Source of the DNA: Priapulus caudatus
Lineage: Eukaryota > Priapulida > Priapulimorpha > Priapulimorphida > Priapulidae
DNA: 26,781 nt
Reading direction: 5' to 3'
Assembly (NCBI RefSeq): GCF_000485595.1
Contig: NW_014577452.1
Location: 236,263-263,043 of the forward strand
The notes under the pieces were generated by a model. The model was not told the DNA's origin, did no database searches, and saw only the letters and a program-made list of their open reading frames with translations. The position numbers and the translations under genes are program-made. Of this stretch, positions 8,354 through 17,623 are shown in pieces; within the stretch, counting starts at the first letter, position 1; each line of letters begins with the position of its first letter.

Positions 8354-11170
8354 ATGACTGATAGCTCCAACTTTTCTAACGACGGATTCCAAGCAGAAGA
8401 GGGAGCCACCCGTCTGATACCTGACGACCAGGGATCAGAGCGAACGACCCCTGACCCCACGCGACACCCTGACGTCATCGCCGCCGAAGCCATGAACCAG
8501 AACGTGTATCACGACACCGTCGACTACGGCGCCATGTCGTGGACCGGCGACACCCAGCAAGAGGACGCCACCGTCGCCGCCGCGCCGCGCGAGATGGCGG
8601 CTCCCGCGATGCCGGCGCGGCGCAACGTTGGGGAGGACGGCGGCGGCGGCGGTCGCGAGGCGGAGGAGGAGGAGGTGGAGGAGGAGGAAGAGCTGAAATA
8701 TGGCGCCGCTCACGTCATCATGCTCTTCAAGCCCGTCACCATCTGCATGCTCGTCGTCATAGCAACGATCAGCAGCGTGACGTACTACACGGAGAAGACC
8801 GGCTACCTGATCTACACGCCGTTCCACGAGGAGACGGACGACCCCGGCTCGAAGGCGTGGCAGTCGATCGCAAACGCGCTCATCTTCATGGGCTTCATCG
8901 TCGTCATGACGATGGTGCTCATCGCGCTGTACAAGTACCGCTGCTACCGCGTCATTCACGGCTGGCTGATCCTCTCCTCGCTGCTCCTGCTCTTCCTCTT
9001 CTCCTACATCTACCTCGGCGAAGTCCTCGTCGCCTACAACGTCCCGATGGACTACTTCACCGTCGGCTTTGTCATGTGGAACTTCGGCGTCGTCGGCATG
9101 GTCTGCATCCACTGGAAGGGTCCGCTGAAGCTGCAGCAGGCCTACCTGATCGTCGTCAGCGCGCTCATGGCGCTCATCTTCATCAAGTTCCTGCCCGACT
9201 GGACGACGTGGGTTCTCCTCGGCGTCATCTCCGTCTGGGACCTCGTCGCCGTGCTCTGCCCGAAGGGACCGCTGCGCGTGCTCGTCGAGACGGCGCAGGA
9301 GCGCAACGAGCCGCTCTTCCCCGCTCTCATCTACTCGTCGGCGATGATGTGGGGCGTGACGATGGCGGACGACGTGCCGCGCTGCGACGGCGGCGACGCA
9401 GGGGGGTTCTCCGAGCGGTGGGAGGGCGAGGCGGAGGCGCGGCGCGGCGAGAGGGAGCGCCGGCGGCAGGAGCGGCTGAGCAGCAGCGGCAGCTCAGGGC
9501 AGCAGGCGCGCAACGCGGTACGGGTGCTTAACGCGACGCAGGTAGATGCTGGTTCTGCTGCTGCTTATACGTGCTCTTCTGTGTTTGTGCACGTGTAGTC
9601 GTGCGTGTGCATGCGTGTGTGGTTGTGCATTCGTGTGTGTGTGCATGTGGTCGTGCGTGTGTGTGTGTGTGTGGTTGTGCATGCGTGTGTGTGTGTCTGT
9701 GTGTGTGTGTGGTTTTGCGTGCGTGTGTGCATGTTTGTTCGTGTGTCTGCGAGCGTGCGTGTGACTGTGTTTGCGTGTACATGTGCGTTCGTGCATGTAT
9801 GTGTCTGTGCATGCGTGCGCGGGCGTGCATGTGTCTGAACATGCGTGTTTATGCTGGTGTGTCTGTGTTTGTATGCACGCATGTGTTTTGGCGTGTGTAC
9901 ATGTGTGTTTGCATTTGTGCATGGGTGTGCATGTGCGTGTGGGTTTATGCATACATGTGTGTGAGTGCACGTGCATGCGTGGATGCGTATTTTTACCGTT
10001 TTTGTCAGATTGCTGTTTATGTGTGTGTTAACTATGTTTAGTCTAACCACCTCGTTACAGCGATGTATCGTGATATATATCGATAATCAATGTTTACGAT
10101 GATATATCGATAGACGATGATAAAGTACTAGTAGGACATGGTAGTCTATGAGGAATACTTTTATATGCACCTAACTATAGATAGATAGAGAGTAGATGTT
10201 AAATAAGTCATTTGTATTAATGTTGTTACGCCACTTTCATCGTTACAGCTAAGCTGCTTGATTTTGTTTGTTTGTAAGAGTTCTGCTTGTGTTTCGTGTC
10301 TTACTGGTGCTCTCGCCATTTTGCTGTCTGTGCAGTCATAATCAGGAGCATGTACGAACTCATGCTAGTTTACTACAAGTACTCCTAATTCAGATGTATC
10401 CCTATGTGTAGTGCTACATGTAGTTCTTTGGGGGTAGTTATCTTTAACCTTCATCTATCATAAATCTGAATAGGTGCCAGTGAAATCTTTTGCCCCCTCT
10501 TATGTTGCCCTCACTAACACACTACTCTAATTAGATAACAATGTAAATATGTGTGCCACTACACTCTACAGTTCTCCATGCCAGTCAATCAACAGTGTAA
10601 GAATAGGTGGCACCACAACACTCCATGCCAGTCAACCAACAGTGTACACATAGGTGGCACTACAGTTCTCCATGCCAGTCAACGAACAGTGTACACATAG
10701 GTGGCACTACAGTTCTCCATGCTAGCCAGACGAGAGCGCGAACGACGAGGTCGAATGCAATGTATACGCATTCATAATAGCAATAGATATATGATGACGT
10801 TTGTCCTAACCTTCTCGCCCGCGTCTCTCTCTCTTCGCAGCCCGAGCGTTCGCGGAGGGCGCCGGCGGACGCGTCGTCGGCCTCGGCAGACGACGAGGAA
10901 CGCGGCGTGAAGCTCGGCCTCGGCGACTTCATCTTCTACAGCGTGCTCGTCGGCAAGGCGTCGTCGTACGGCGACTGGAACACGACGATCGCGTGCTTCG
11001 TCGCGATCCTCATCGGTCTGTGCCTCACCCTGCTGCTGCTCGCCATCTACCGCAAGGCGCTGCCCGCGCTGCCCATCTCCATCACGTTCGGACTGACGTT
11101 CTACTTCACGACATCGCTCATCGTGCAGCCGTTCGCCGACCGACTCGCCGTCGAGCAGGCCTACATATAG
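8354..11170 (+). CDS. PSEN: Presenilin (gamma-secretase catalytic subunit), intact copy
   Basis: Presenilin is the intramembrane aspartyl protease of gamma-secretase, which cleaves Notch, APP and other type I membrane proteins. Coding exon 1 is 8354-9541 (396 codons) and exon 2 is 10841-11170 (109 codons plus TAG), giving 505 aa against 467 in human PSEN1. The donor CAG/GTAGAT and acceptor TTCGCAG/CCC are both phase 0; an alternative phase-0 donor, GCG/GTACGG, lies about 24 nt upstream. ATG 8354 is chosen because the ORF opens only with TTG before it and an acceptor ends at 8346. An acidic N-terminal tail ([12 protein letters not shown]) precedes TM1 near residue 120. Six hydrophobic segments carry the first catalytic Asp296 in [10 protein letters not shown]. 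The variable loop spans about 302-418. Exon 2 has GLGD with the second Asp425, then PAL at 471-473, and ends VEQAYI. Trp replaces the usual Tyr before Asp296. The coding DNA is far more GC-rich than its flanks. Confidence 0.96.
9599..9995 (+). repeat. GT-rich repeat at 5' end of presenilin intron
   Basis: Degenerate (TG)n and TGCGTG repeats begin about 57 bases after the donor. All the long Cys/Val or His/Thr ORFs across it are low-complexity translations, not genes. The same tract in the second copy (14122-14505) differs in length and composition. Confidence 0.9.
10570..10726 (+). repeat. 47-bp tandem repeat (VNTR) in presenilin intron
   Basis: The CCATGCCAGTCAA core recurs at 10576, 10623, 10670 and (CCATGC only) 10717, an exact 47-bp period with about three units. 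The second presenilin copy has only one full unit (about 15230-15290, reverse orientation), so copy number differs between the copies. Unit content includes GTACACATAGGTGGCAC. Confidence 0.9.
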
Positions 11171-11293
11171 GGGGCGCCGCGGCGCGCGCGTCGAGCAGGC
11201 CTACATCTAGGGGGCGCCGCGGGGCGCACGTCGAGCGTCGAGCAGGCCTACATCTAGGGGGCGCCGCGGGGCGCACGTCGAGCAGGCCTACAT
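11149..11293 (+). repeat. 40-bp array repeating the last presenilin codons and stop
   Basis: The unit GTCGAGCAGGCCTACATCTA followed by GGGGGCGCCGCGGGGCGCAC starts inside the coding sequence and encodes VEQAYI-stop. CTACAT recurs at 11161, 11201, 11248 and 11288 (periods 40, 47, 40); the 47-bp unit has a 7-bp CGTCGAG duplication. The array runs into the N gap, so its length is unknown. The same unit is found inverted at 14535-14798. Confidence 0.93.
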
Positions 11294-11916
11294 NNNNNNN
11301 NNNNNNNNNNNNNNNNNNNNNNNNNNNNNNNNNNNNNNNNNNNNNNNNNNNNNNNNNNNNNNNNNNNNNNNNNNNNNNNNNNNNNNNNNNNNNNNNNNNN
11401 NNNNNNNNNNNNNNNNNNNNNNNNNNNNNNNNNNNNNNNNNNNNNNNNNNNNNNNNNNNNNNNNNNNNNNNNNNNNNNNNNNNNNNNNNNNNNNNNNNNN
11501 NNNNNNNNNNNNNNNNNNNNNNNNNNNNNNNNNNNNNNNNNNNNNNNNNNNNNNNNNNNNNNNNNNNNNNNNNNNNNNNNNNNNNNNNNNNNNNNNNNNN
11601 NNNNNNNNNNNNNNNNNNNNNNNNNNNNNNNNNNNNNNNNNNNNNNNNNNNNNNNNNNNNNNNNNNNNNNNNNNNNNNNNNNNNNNNNNNNNNNNNNNNN
11701 NNNNNNNNNNNNNNNNNNNNNNNNNNNNNNNNNNNNNNNNNNNNNNNNNNNNNNNNNNNNNNNNNNNNNNNNNNNNNNNNNNNNNNNNNNNNNNNNNNNN
11801 NNNNNNNNNNNNNNNNNNNNNNNNNNNNNNNNNNNNNNNNNNNNNNNNNNNNNNNNNNNNNNNNNNNNNNNNNNNNNNNNNNNNNNNNNNNNNNNNNNNN
11901 NNNNNNNNNNNNNNNN
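11294..11916. other. Assembly gap (623 N)
   Basis: A run of N. The left flank is the presenilin 3' array. The right flank is the middle of a palindromic repeat also found at about 7045. Both are sequences on which short-read assembly would stop, so order and orientation across the gap are uncertain. Confidence 1.
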
Positions 11917-12268
11917 CAACAATGTTTTTGTCCACAACCAACCCAACCCGCCCACCCCTCCACGTGCGGAATTACATAGTTCCCGCTTACTCAGCAGGCC
12001 GCCAAAAATGGCCGTTTGAAGTTCGCAAATCGAATGTTCGTTCACCAGAAATACCACAAGTAGACCATTGCAACGATAGTTAGAGGTTAAATTTTAGTAG
12101 CGGTTATAACTTGAGGCATATTCACTTCGGATAAGAGGCCTTGATATTGAGAGGCCAAATCTTGAGATTTGTCAGCCAAACTAGGGAATCCGCAGTTTGG
12201 GCAGCACAATCGCTGCACAATCTCGAGATTGTGCAGATTCCAAGTTTGGGTACGGCAGCCACACCCAA
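11917..12268. mobile_element. Partial copies of two palindromic elements at inversion boundary
   Basis: Positions 11917-12146 match about 7045-7290 (right half of the large palindromic element) with few differences. Positions 12147-12268 match the right end of the 7425-7872 foldback element, including GCACAATCTCGAGATTGTGC and the terminal CCAAGTTTGGGTACGGCAG. The order is the same as upstream of the intact presenilin, but the sequence between them is deleted. The right end abuts presenilin coding sequence at 12270. Confidence 0.8.
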
Positions 12269-12269
12269 T

Positions 12270-12568
12270 CGGCCACCGCCACCGTCCTCCCCGACGTTGC
12301 GCCGCGCCGGCAACGCGGGAGCCGCCATCTCGCGCGGCGCGGCAGCGACGGTGGCGTCCTCTTGCTGGGTGTCGCCGGTCCACGACATGGCGCCGTAGTC
12401 GACGGTGTCGTGATACACGTTCTGGTTCATGGCTTCTGCGGCGATGACGTCAGGGTGTCGCGTGGGGTCAGGGGGCGTTCGCTCTGATCCCTGGTCGTCA
12501 GGTATCAGACGGGTGGCTCCCTCTTCTGCTTGGAATCCGTCGTTAGAAAGGTTGGAGCTATCAGTCAT
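12270..12568 (-). pseudogene. Presenilin copy 2, inverted N-terminal coding fragment
   Basis: The start ATG is at 12568 and the fragment reads leftwards. It encodes the first ~100 residues of presenilin with three substitutions relative to the intact copy: F to L at residue 7, one T to P, and one M to L. It stops matching in the glycine-rich tract (GEDGGGG), where it runs directly into the end of a foldback element at 12268. The preceding acceptor (TCTCCAG before GACTGCTATG) and the upstream flank (12569-13178) are also present, inverted. On its own this fragment ends in repeat sequence and cannot make presenilin. It may be a broken duplicate, a rearranged allele, or an assembly artefact. Confidence 0.85.
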
Positions 12569-13178
12569 AGCAGTCCTGGAGAGAAGCGAGGAAGACAAAA
12601 TTTGAATTCAGGAGCTACAGATATACATGTTCGTTTTCACGTGTTCGTTTCACGATATTCATCGTCGTTCACAGATATACTGTTTGCGCTCTACCCCTTT
12701 AACTCCTGTCCAACTTCTCCATGATATTGTATGTGTTGAGCGTGGTGGCGTTTTAATAATTACGCTGATCAAATTATTAAAAGATATTTCCTCTTTCAGT
12801 CTTTGTGCTTTGTTAGTAACTACTCCATTACTTGGGGGTACGTTCCACTACTACGGACTGTTAGTCCTCAATTTTCCCTGGGCCTCAACTAGTCCGATCA
12901 GACCAGTGAAAAAAATACATAGCCCCGGAAATGCCCAAAAGAGCCCCGGAAATGCCCAAAAGAGCCCCCGTAAATTTGCATAGAGTTCAATGCAAAACAA
13001 ATTTTTGAGTGCTATTTTCATGCACGCGAGCTTGAAAAGTAGCCCCCAAAAAATAAAAATTTTTTACGTGGACCAGACTCTACGACTGCTTCACGTCGTA
13101 CTACTTCTCGCTACGTAGTGAGAAGCGACAAGGTAGATTGTGTGTGGCTGTCGTACCCAAACTTGGAATCTGCACAAT
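12569..13178 (-). other. Inverted presenilin 5' flank (copy 2)
   Basis: This is the reverse complement of about 7846-8353, the sequence before the intact presenilin. It includes the TACGTA-centred hairpin (13104-13125) and the GGGCATTTCCGGGGCTCTTT stretch, which occurs here as a two-unit ~21-bp tandem repeat (12920-12965). Compared with the intact copy it has an extra ~45 bp near 12618-12665 containing repeated ACGTG/GTTCGTTT words. The right end, 13150-13178, is the terminus of the CCCAAACTTGGAATCT foldback element joined to coding DNA at 13179. Confidence 0.8.
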
Positions 13179-14065
13179 GCGAGGCGGAGGAGGAGGAGGT
13201 GGAGGAGGAGGAAGAGCTGAAGTACGGCGCCGCTCACGTGATCATGCTCTTCAAGCCCGTCACCATCTGCATGCTCGTCGTCATAGCGACGATCAGCAGC
13301 GTGACGTACTACACGGAGAAGACCGGCTACCTGATCTACACGCCGTTCCACGAGGAGACGGACGACCCCGGCTCGAAGGCGTGGCAGTCGATCGCCAACG
13401 CGCTCATCTTCATGGGCTTCATCGTCGTCATGACGATGGTGCTCATCGCGCTGTACAAGTACCGCTGCTACCGCGTCATCCACGGCTGGCTGATCCTCTC
13501 CTCGCTGCTCCTGCTCTTCCTCTTCTCCTACATCTACCTCGGCGAGGTCCTCGTCGCCTACAACGTCCCGATGGACTACTTCACCGTCGGCTTTGTCATG
13601 TGGAACTTCGGCGTCGTCGGCATGGTCTGCATCCACTGGAAGGGTCCGCTGAAGCTGCAGCAGGCCTACCTGATCGTCGTCAGCGCGCTCATGGCGCTCA
13701 TCTTCATCAAGTTCCTGCCCGACTGGACGACGTGGGTTCTCCTCGGCGTCATCTCCGTCTGGGACCTCGTCGCCGTGCTCTGCCCGAAGGGTCCGCTGCG
13801 CGTGCTCGTCGAGACGGCGCAGGAGCGCAACGAGCCGCTCTTCCCCGCTCTCATCTACTCGTCGGCGATGATGTGGGGCGTGACGATGGCGGACGACGTG
13901 CCGCGCTGCGACGGCGGCGACGCCGGCGGGTTCTCCGAGCGGTGGGAGGGCGAGGCGGAGGCGCGGCGCGGCGAGAGGGAGCGTCGGCGGCAGGAGCGGC
14001 TGAGCAGCAGCGGCAGCTCAGGGCAGCAGGCGCGCAACGCGGTACGGGTGCTTAACGCGACGCAG
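13179..14065 (+). pseudogene. Presenilin copy 2, central membrane-domain fragment
   Basis: This fragment matches intact-copy 8655-9541 over 887 nt without indels. The reading frame is open from the acidic tract through TM1-TM6 and the first half of the loop to donor CAG/GTAGAG. Asp of the WDLVAVL motif is retained. The nucleotide differences I checked are all silent (for example GAA/GAG, ATT/ATC, GGA/GGT), so the protein is identical to the intact copy. It lacks its own start: the ORF upstream is foldback-element sequence. Its N-terminal partner lies inverted at 12270-12568 and its C-terminal exon inverted at 14778-15107. Confidence 0.9.
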
Positions 14066-14121
14066 GTAGAGGCTGATTCTGCTGCTGCTTATACGTGCTC
14101 TTCTGTGTTTGTGCACGTGTA

Positions 14122-14505
14122 GTCGTGCGTGCGTGTGTGTGTGGTTGTGCATGCGTGTGTGTGTGCATGTGGTCGTGCGTGTGCGTGTGTGTGTGTGTGT
14201 GGTTTTGCGTGCGTGCGTGCGTGTTTGTTCGTGTGTCTGCGAGCGTGCATGTGACTGTGTTTGCGTGTACATGTGCGTTTGTGCATGTATGTGTCTGTGC
14301 ATGTGTGTGCGGGCATGCATGCGTCTGTGCATGCGTGCATGTGTCTGAACATGTGTGTTTATACTGGTGTGTCTGAGTTTGTATGCACGCGTGTGTTTTT
14401 GCGTGTGTACATGTGTGTTTGCATTTGTGCATGGGTGTGCGTGTGTGTGTGTTTATGCTACGTGTGTGAGTGTACGTGCATGCGTTGATGCGTATTTCTA
14501 CCGTT
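14122..14505 (+). repeat. GT-rich intron tract of presenilin copy 2
   Basis: Counterpart of 9599-9995 with the same word content and different repeat counts. It ends at CCGTTTTTGTC (about 14511), where homology with the intact intron stops abruptly. Confidence 0.88.
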
Positions 14506-14534
14506 TTTGTCGATACATAGGGCTTCTTGAGGAG

Positions 14535-14798
14535 CGTGTGTGGCGCCCCCTAGATGTAGGTTTGCTCGACGTGCGCCCCGCGGCGCCCCCTAGATGTAGG
14601 CCTGCTCGACGCTCACCAGGCGCCCCGCGGCGCCCCCTAGATGTAGGCCTGCTCGACGCTCACCAGGCGCCCCGCGGCGCCCCCTAGATGTAGGCCTGCT
14701 CGACGCTCACCAGGCGCCCCGCGGCGCCCCCTAGATGTAGGCCTGCTCGACGCTCACCAGGCGCCCCGCGGCGCCCCCTAGATGTAGGCCTGCTCGAC
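14535..14798 (-). repeat. 40/47-bp array of terminal presenilin codons, inverted copy
   Basis: CTAGATGTAGG (reverse complement of the CTACATCTAG core) recurs with GATGTAGG at 14553, 14593, 14640, 14687, 14734 and 14781: one 40-bp and four 47-bp steps. On the minus strand each unit reads as VEQAYI-stop followed by GGGGGCGCCGCGGGGCGCC. The unit at 14781 is the real gene end. The 47-bp unit here has a different 7-bp addition (CTGGTGAG) from the one in the intact copy. Confidence 0.93.
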
Positions 14799-15107
14799 GG
14801 CGAGGCGGTCGGCGAACGGCTGCACGATGAGCGACGTCGTGAAGTAGAACGTCAGTCCGAACGTGATGGAGATGGGCAGTGCGGGCAGCGCCTTGCGGTA
14901 GATCGCGAGCAGCAGCAGCGTGAGGCAGAGCCCGATGAGGATCGCGACGAAGCACGCAATCGTCGTGTTCCAGTCGCCGTACGACGACGCCTTGCCGACG
15001 AGCACGCTGTAGAAGATGAAGTCGCCGAGGCCCAGCTTCACGCCGCGTTCCTCGTCGTCTGCCGACGCCGACGAGGCGTCCGCCGGCGCCCTCCGCGAAC
15101 GCTCGGG
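14778..15107 (-). pseudogene. Presenilin copy 2, inverted C-terminal exon
   Basis: The 330-nt exon has acceptor TTCGCAG at its upstream end (15108-15114) and TAG at 14778-14780. Its 109 residues are identical to exon 2 of the intact copy, including the catalytic GLGD and PAL motifs. The differences I compared are silent (for example GGT/GGG, CTG/CTC, ACC/ACG, GCC/GCG). Orientation is opposite to the central fragment, so normal cis-splicing cannot join them as assembled. Confidence 0.9.
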
Positions 15108-15845
15108 CTGCGAAGAGAGAGAGACGCGGGCGAGAAGGTTAGGACAAACGTCATCGTATATATCTATTGCTATTGTGAATGCGTATACATTGCATTCGAC
15201 CTCGTCGTTCGCGCTCTCGTCGGGCTAGCGTGGAGAACTGTAGTGCCACCTATGTGTACACTGTTGATTGACTGGCATGGAGAACTGTAGAGTGTAGTGG
15301 CACATATATTTACATTGTTATCTAATTAGAGTAGTGTGTTAGTGGGGGCAACATAAGAGGGGGCAAAAGATTTCACTGGAACCTATTCAGATTTATGATA
15401 GAAGAAGGTTAAAGCCAGATAACTACATGTAAGAACTACATGTAGCACTACACACAGGCATACATCTGAATTAGGAGTACTTGTAGTAAACTAGCATGAG
15501 TTCGTACATGTGCTCCTGATATGACTGCACAGACAGCAAAATGGCGAGAGCACCAGTAAGACACGAAACACAAGCAGAACTCTTACAAACAAACAAAATC
15601 AAGCTGTAACGATGAAAGTGGCGCAACAACATTAATACAAATGACTTATTTAACATCTACTCTCTATCTATCTATAGTTAGGTGCATATAAAAGTATTCC
15701 TCATAGACTACCATGTCCTACTAGTACTTTACCATCGTCTATCGATATATCATCGTAAAGATTGATTATCGATATATATCATGATACATCGCTGTAACGA
15801 GGTGGTTAGACTAAACATAGTTAACACACAGATAAACAGCAGTCC
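15108..15845 (-). other. Inverted presenilin intron 3' part (copy 2)
   Basis: Reverse complement of about 10012-10840 of the intact intron. It includes the TATCGATA-rich stretch (15735-15785) and one unit of the 47-bp VNTR. Homology to the intron ends near 15845 (AACAGCAGT). The matching intact sequence directly continues from the CCGTTTTTGTC at which the forward GT tract stops. Confidence 0.88.
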
Positions 15846-16060
15846 GGGGGTGCATCAAGCGGGCCTACATCTAGGGGGCGCCACAATCTACATATAGGGA
15901 GGCGCCACTCGATGCATGCATCGAGCAGGACTACGTGTAGGGGGCGCCACAATCTACGTGTAGGGGGCGCCACTGCTCAATACCCACGTCGGCTGGTCAT
16001 ACATGTAAGATGGCATACATCAGTCGATGCACGAGCTTACATGTAGGGGTCGCCGCTTGT
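15846..16060 (+). repeat. Diverged copies of the CTACATCTAGGGGGCGCC repeat
   Basis: At least five degenerate units have cores such as GGGCCTACATCTAGGGGGCG, ATCGAGCAGGACTACGTGTA and CTTACATGTAGGGGTCGCC. Orientation is plus, opposite to the 14535-14798 array, so the inverted exon 2 segment lies between oppositely oriented copies of one repeat. Confidence 0.8.
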
Positions 16061-16285
16061 CGCGCTGTGATTCGCATGCCGTGGCGGTGGGGAGTGTGGG
16101 CGACTTTTCCGCCGGCGATGTGGCGTTACATACTCCCCGGTGAACGTGAATAGCGCTGCCAGCTCAGAGTAGGAATGACGGCATCAGAATGACGGCGTGT
16201 TCCCCGGTTAAAATCAATGTGTACCGATCATGACTGCATGTCGTGCCGGGTGCGATGTCTGTCGTACGATGTATATGATCAGATT

Positions 16286-16294
16286 TGTATTATG

Positions 16295-16328
<34 letters not shown>

Positions 16329-16452
16329 TAGAGTATATATAGATATATATGTATATATATAGATATATATATATATATGTATATATATAGATATATATAT
16401 ATATATATGTATATATATAAAGATATATGTATATATATATAGATATATATGC
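16286..16452. repeat. (TA)n with GTATATATATAGATA units
   Basis: Alternating TA tract with regularly spaced G interruptions, a compound microsatellite. Confidence 0.92.
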
Positions 16453-17525
16453 GACAATGATGGCAATGGTTAGCCGTGTCTACTACCTGTATATTAAGTT
16501 AGTGTCGAGGTGTAAAAGTGGTTTGAATGTATTCGTTTGTAGTTAACGACATCACGTAGCGTGAAACGGAGACGCGACGGCGAATATTGATCCAGAGTCG
16601 CGCGCGTGACGACGGCACGCCACGTCACAATCACCGACTGCACGCTGCTGCCACCTGGGGGCGCGATATAGCTAGAGCAAATTTGTATGTGGACGAATTT
16701 TTGAATAGACAAATGAATCACTCTTTTTGCACAATTCAAGTTTTGGAACGTGCTTGCAACCGGCACGTTTCACTATGTGGGTCGCATCAAGCGTGGGGTG
16801 TGCACAGGCTGTGAGCTTTGTCAAAAAATGTTTATTTAAGATCTAGTGCAAAGATGGGTACTGATGATAGCTCTCTCTGTGTATGATTTATAAGCATGTA
16901 TGCTGTCCTCCTTCAGTGACCCTTTAAGAATTGACTATTTCTGTGAGTCACGGCGACATGGTGACATATATGTGACGAAGTGTTTAACTGACATTTTGCC
17001 TAAGAGGTTGCAGATAAACATTGGCGCTATCTACAGCGAGTGTGAGTTGTAGTGTGCAGATGTAAGTCATGTCTTGTGTAAGTGAAAAGAGTGATCTATG
17101 AAGCGCACATTTCTATCGAGTTGTATAATAATTTCATAAGTCATGCATCGGACAATATTCATTCGTCTCCAGCTTTACTCATCTATATTCTTACGTTCGT
17201 TCTTTTCGTCGTACAAAAATGTGTAATTTTCTTGAATAAGATAATATATACATGTCGGATGGAAACTGTCAATATTAACGATTATCTCTCGTTTGTTTCG
17301 TCTTGATTTGTGCACCATAAACCTCGCAATAAGAACGCTGTGACACGTCACAGCAGAAGTATTATAATATAATAGGTAGTAAACAATAGGGAGTAAATAA
17401 ACTCCGAGTCGCAGTTGTGATAGGAAAACAAGCACAGTGTATATAAGTAAGTATTAATAATAAACAGGACACAATACTGACCAATAGTAACAACGCGCTA
17501 TATATACAAACAAGAGTACACTGTA

Positions 17526-17533
17526 GATATATG

Positions 17534-17574
<41 letters not shown>

Positions 17575-17580
17575 TATTAT
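17526..17580. repeat. (TA)n microsatellite
   Basis: Almost pure TA dinucleotides passing into TTA triplets. Confidence 0.92.
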
Positions 17581-17617
17581 TATAGTATCATGAGTGAATA
17601 AATTCAAGTAGTTTGAT

Positions 17618-17623
17618 TTTATT
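17618..17623 (-). terminator. Poly(A) signal AATAAA of the glycosyltransferase-like gene
   Basis: On the minus strand AATAAA starts about 25 nt after the TAA at 17648. Position and sequence fit a cleavage/polyadenylation signal and support 17648-17795 as a real terminal exon. Confidence 0.6.

Noticed and set aside
8435-9531. Antisense and +1-frame ORFs over presenilin (225 and 330 aa)
   Set aside because: They are shadows of the presenilin coding sequence.
9494-10050. Several Cys/Val-rich and His/Thr-rich ORFs of 70-160 aa (also 14018-14488)
   Set aside because: They are low-complexity translations of GT-rich intron DNA in all frames.
10570-10726. Regular 47-bp repeats considered as a CRISPR array (also 14535-14798 and the 27-bp array)
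   Set aside because: The units are contiguous tandem repeats without unique spacers, in an animal genome.
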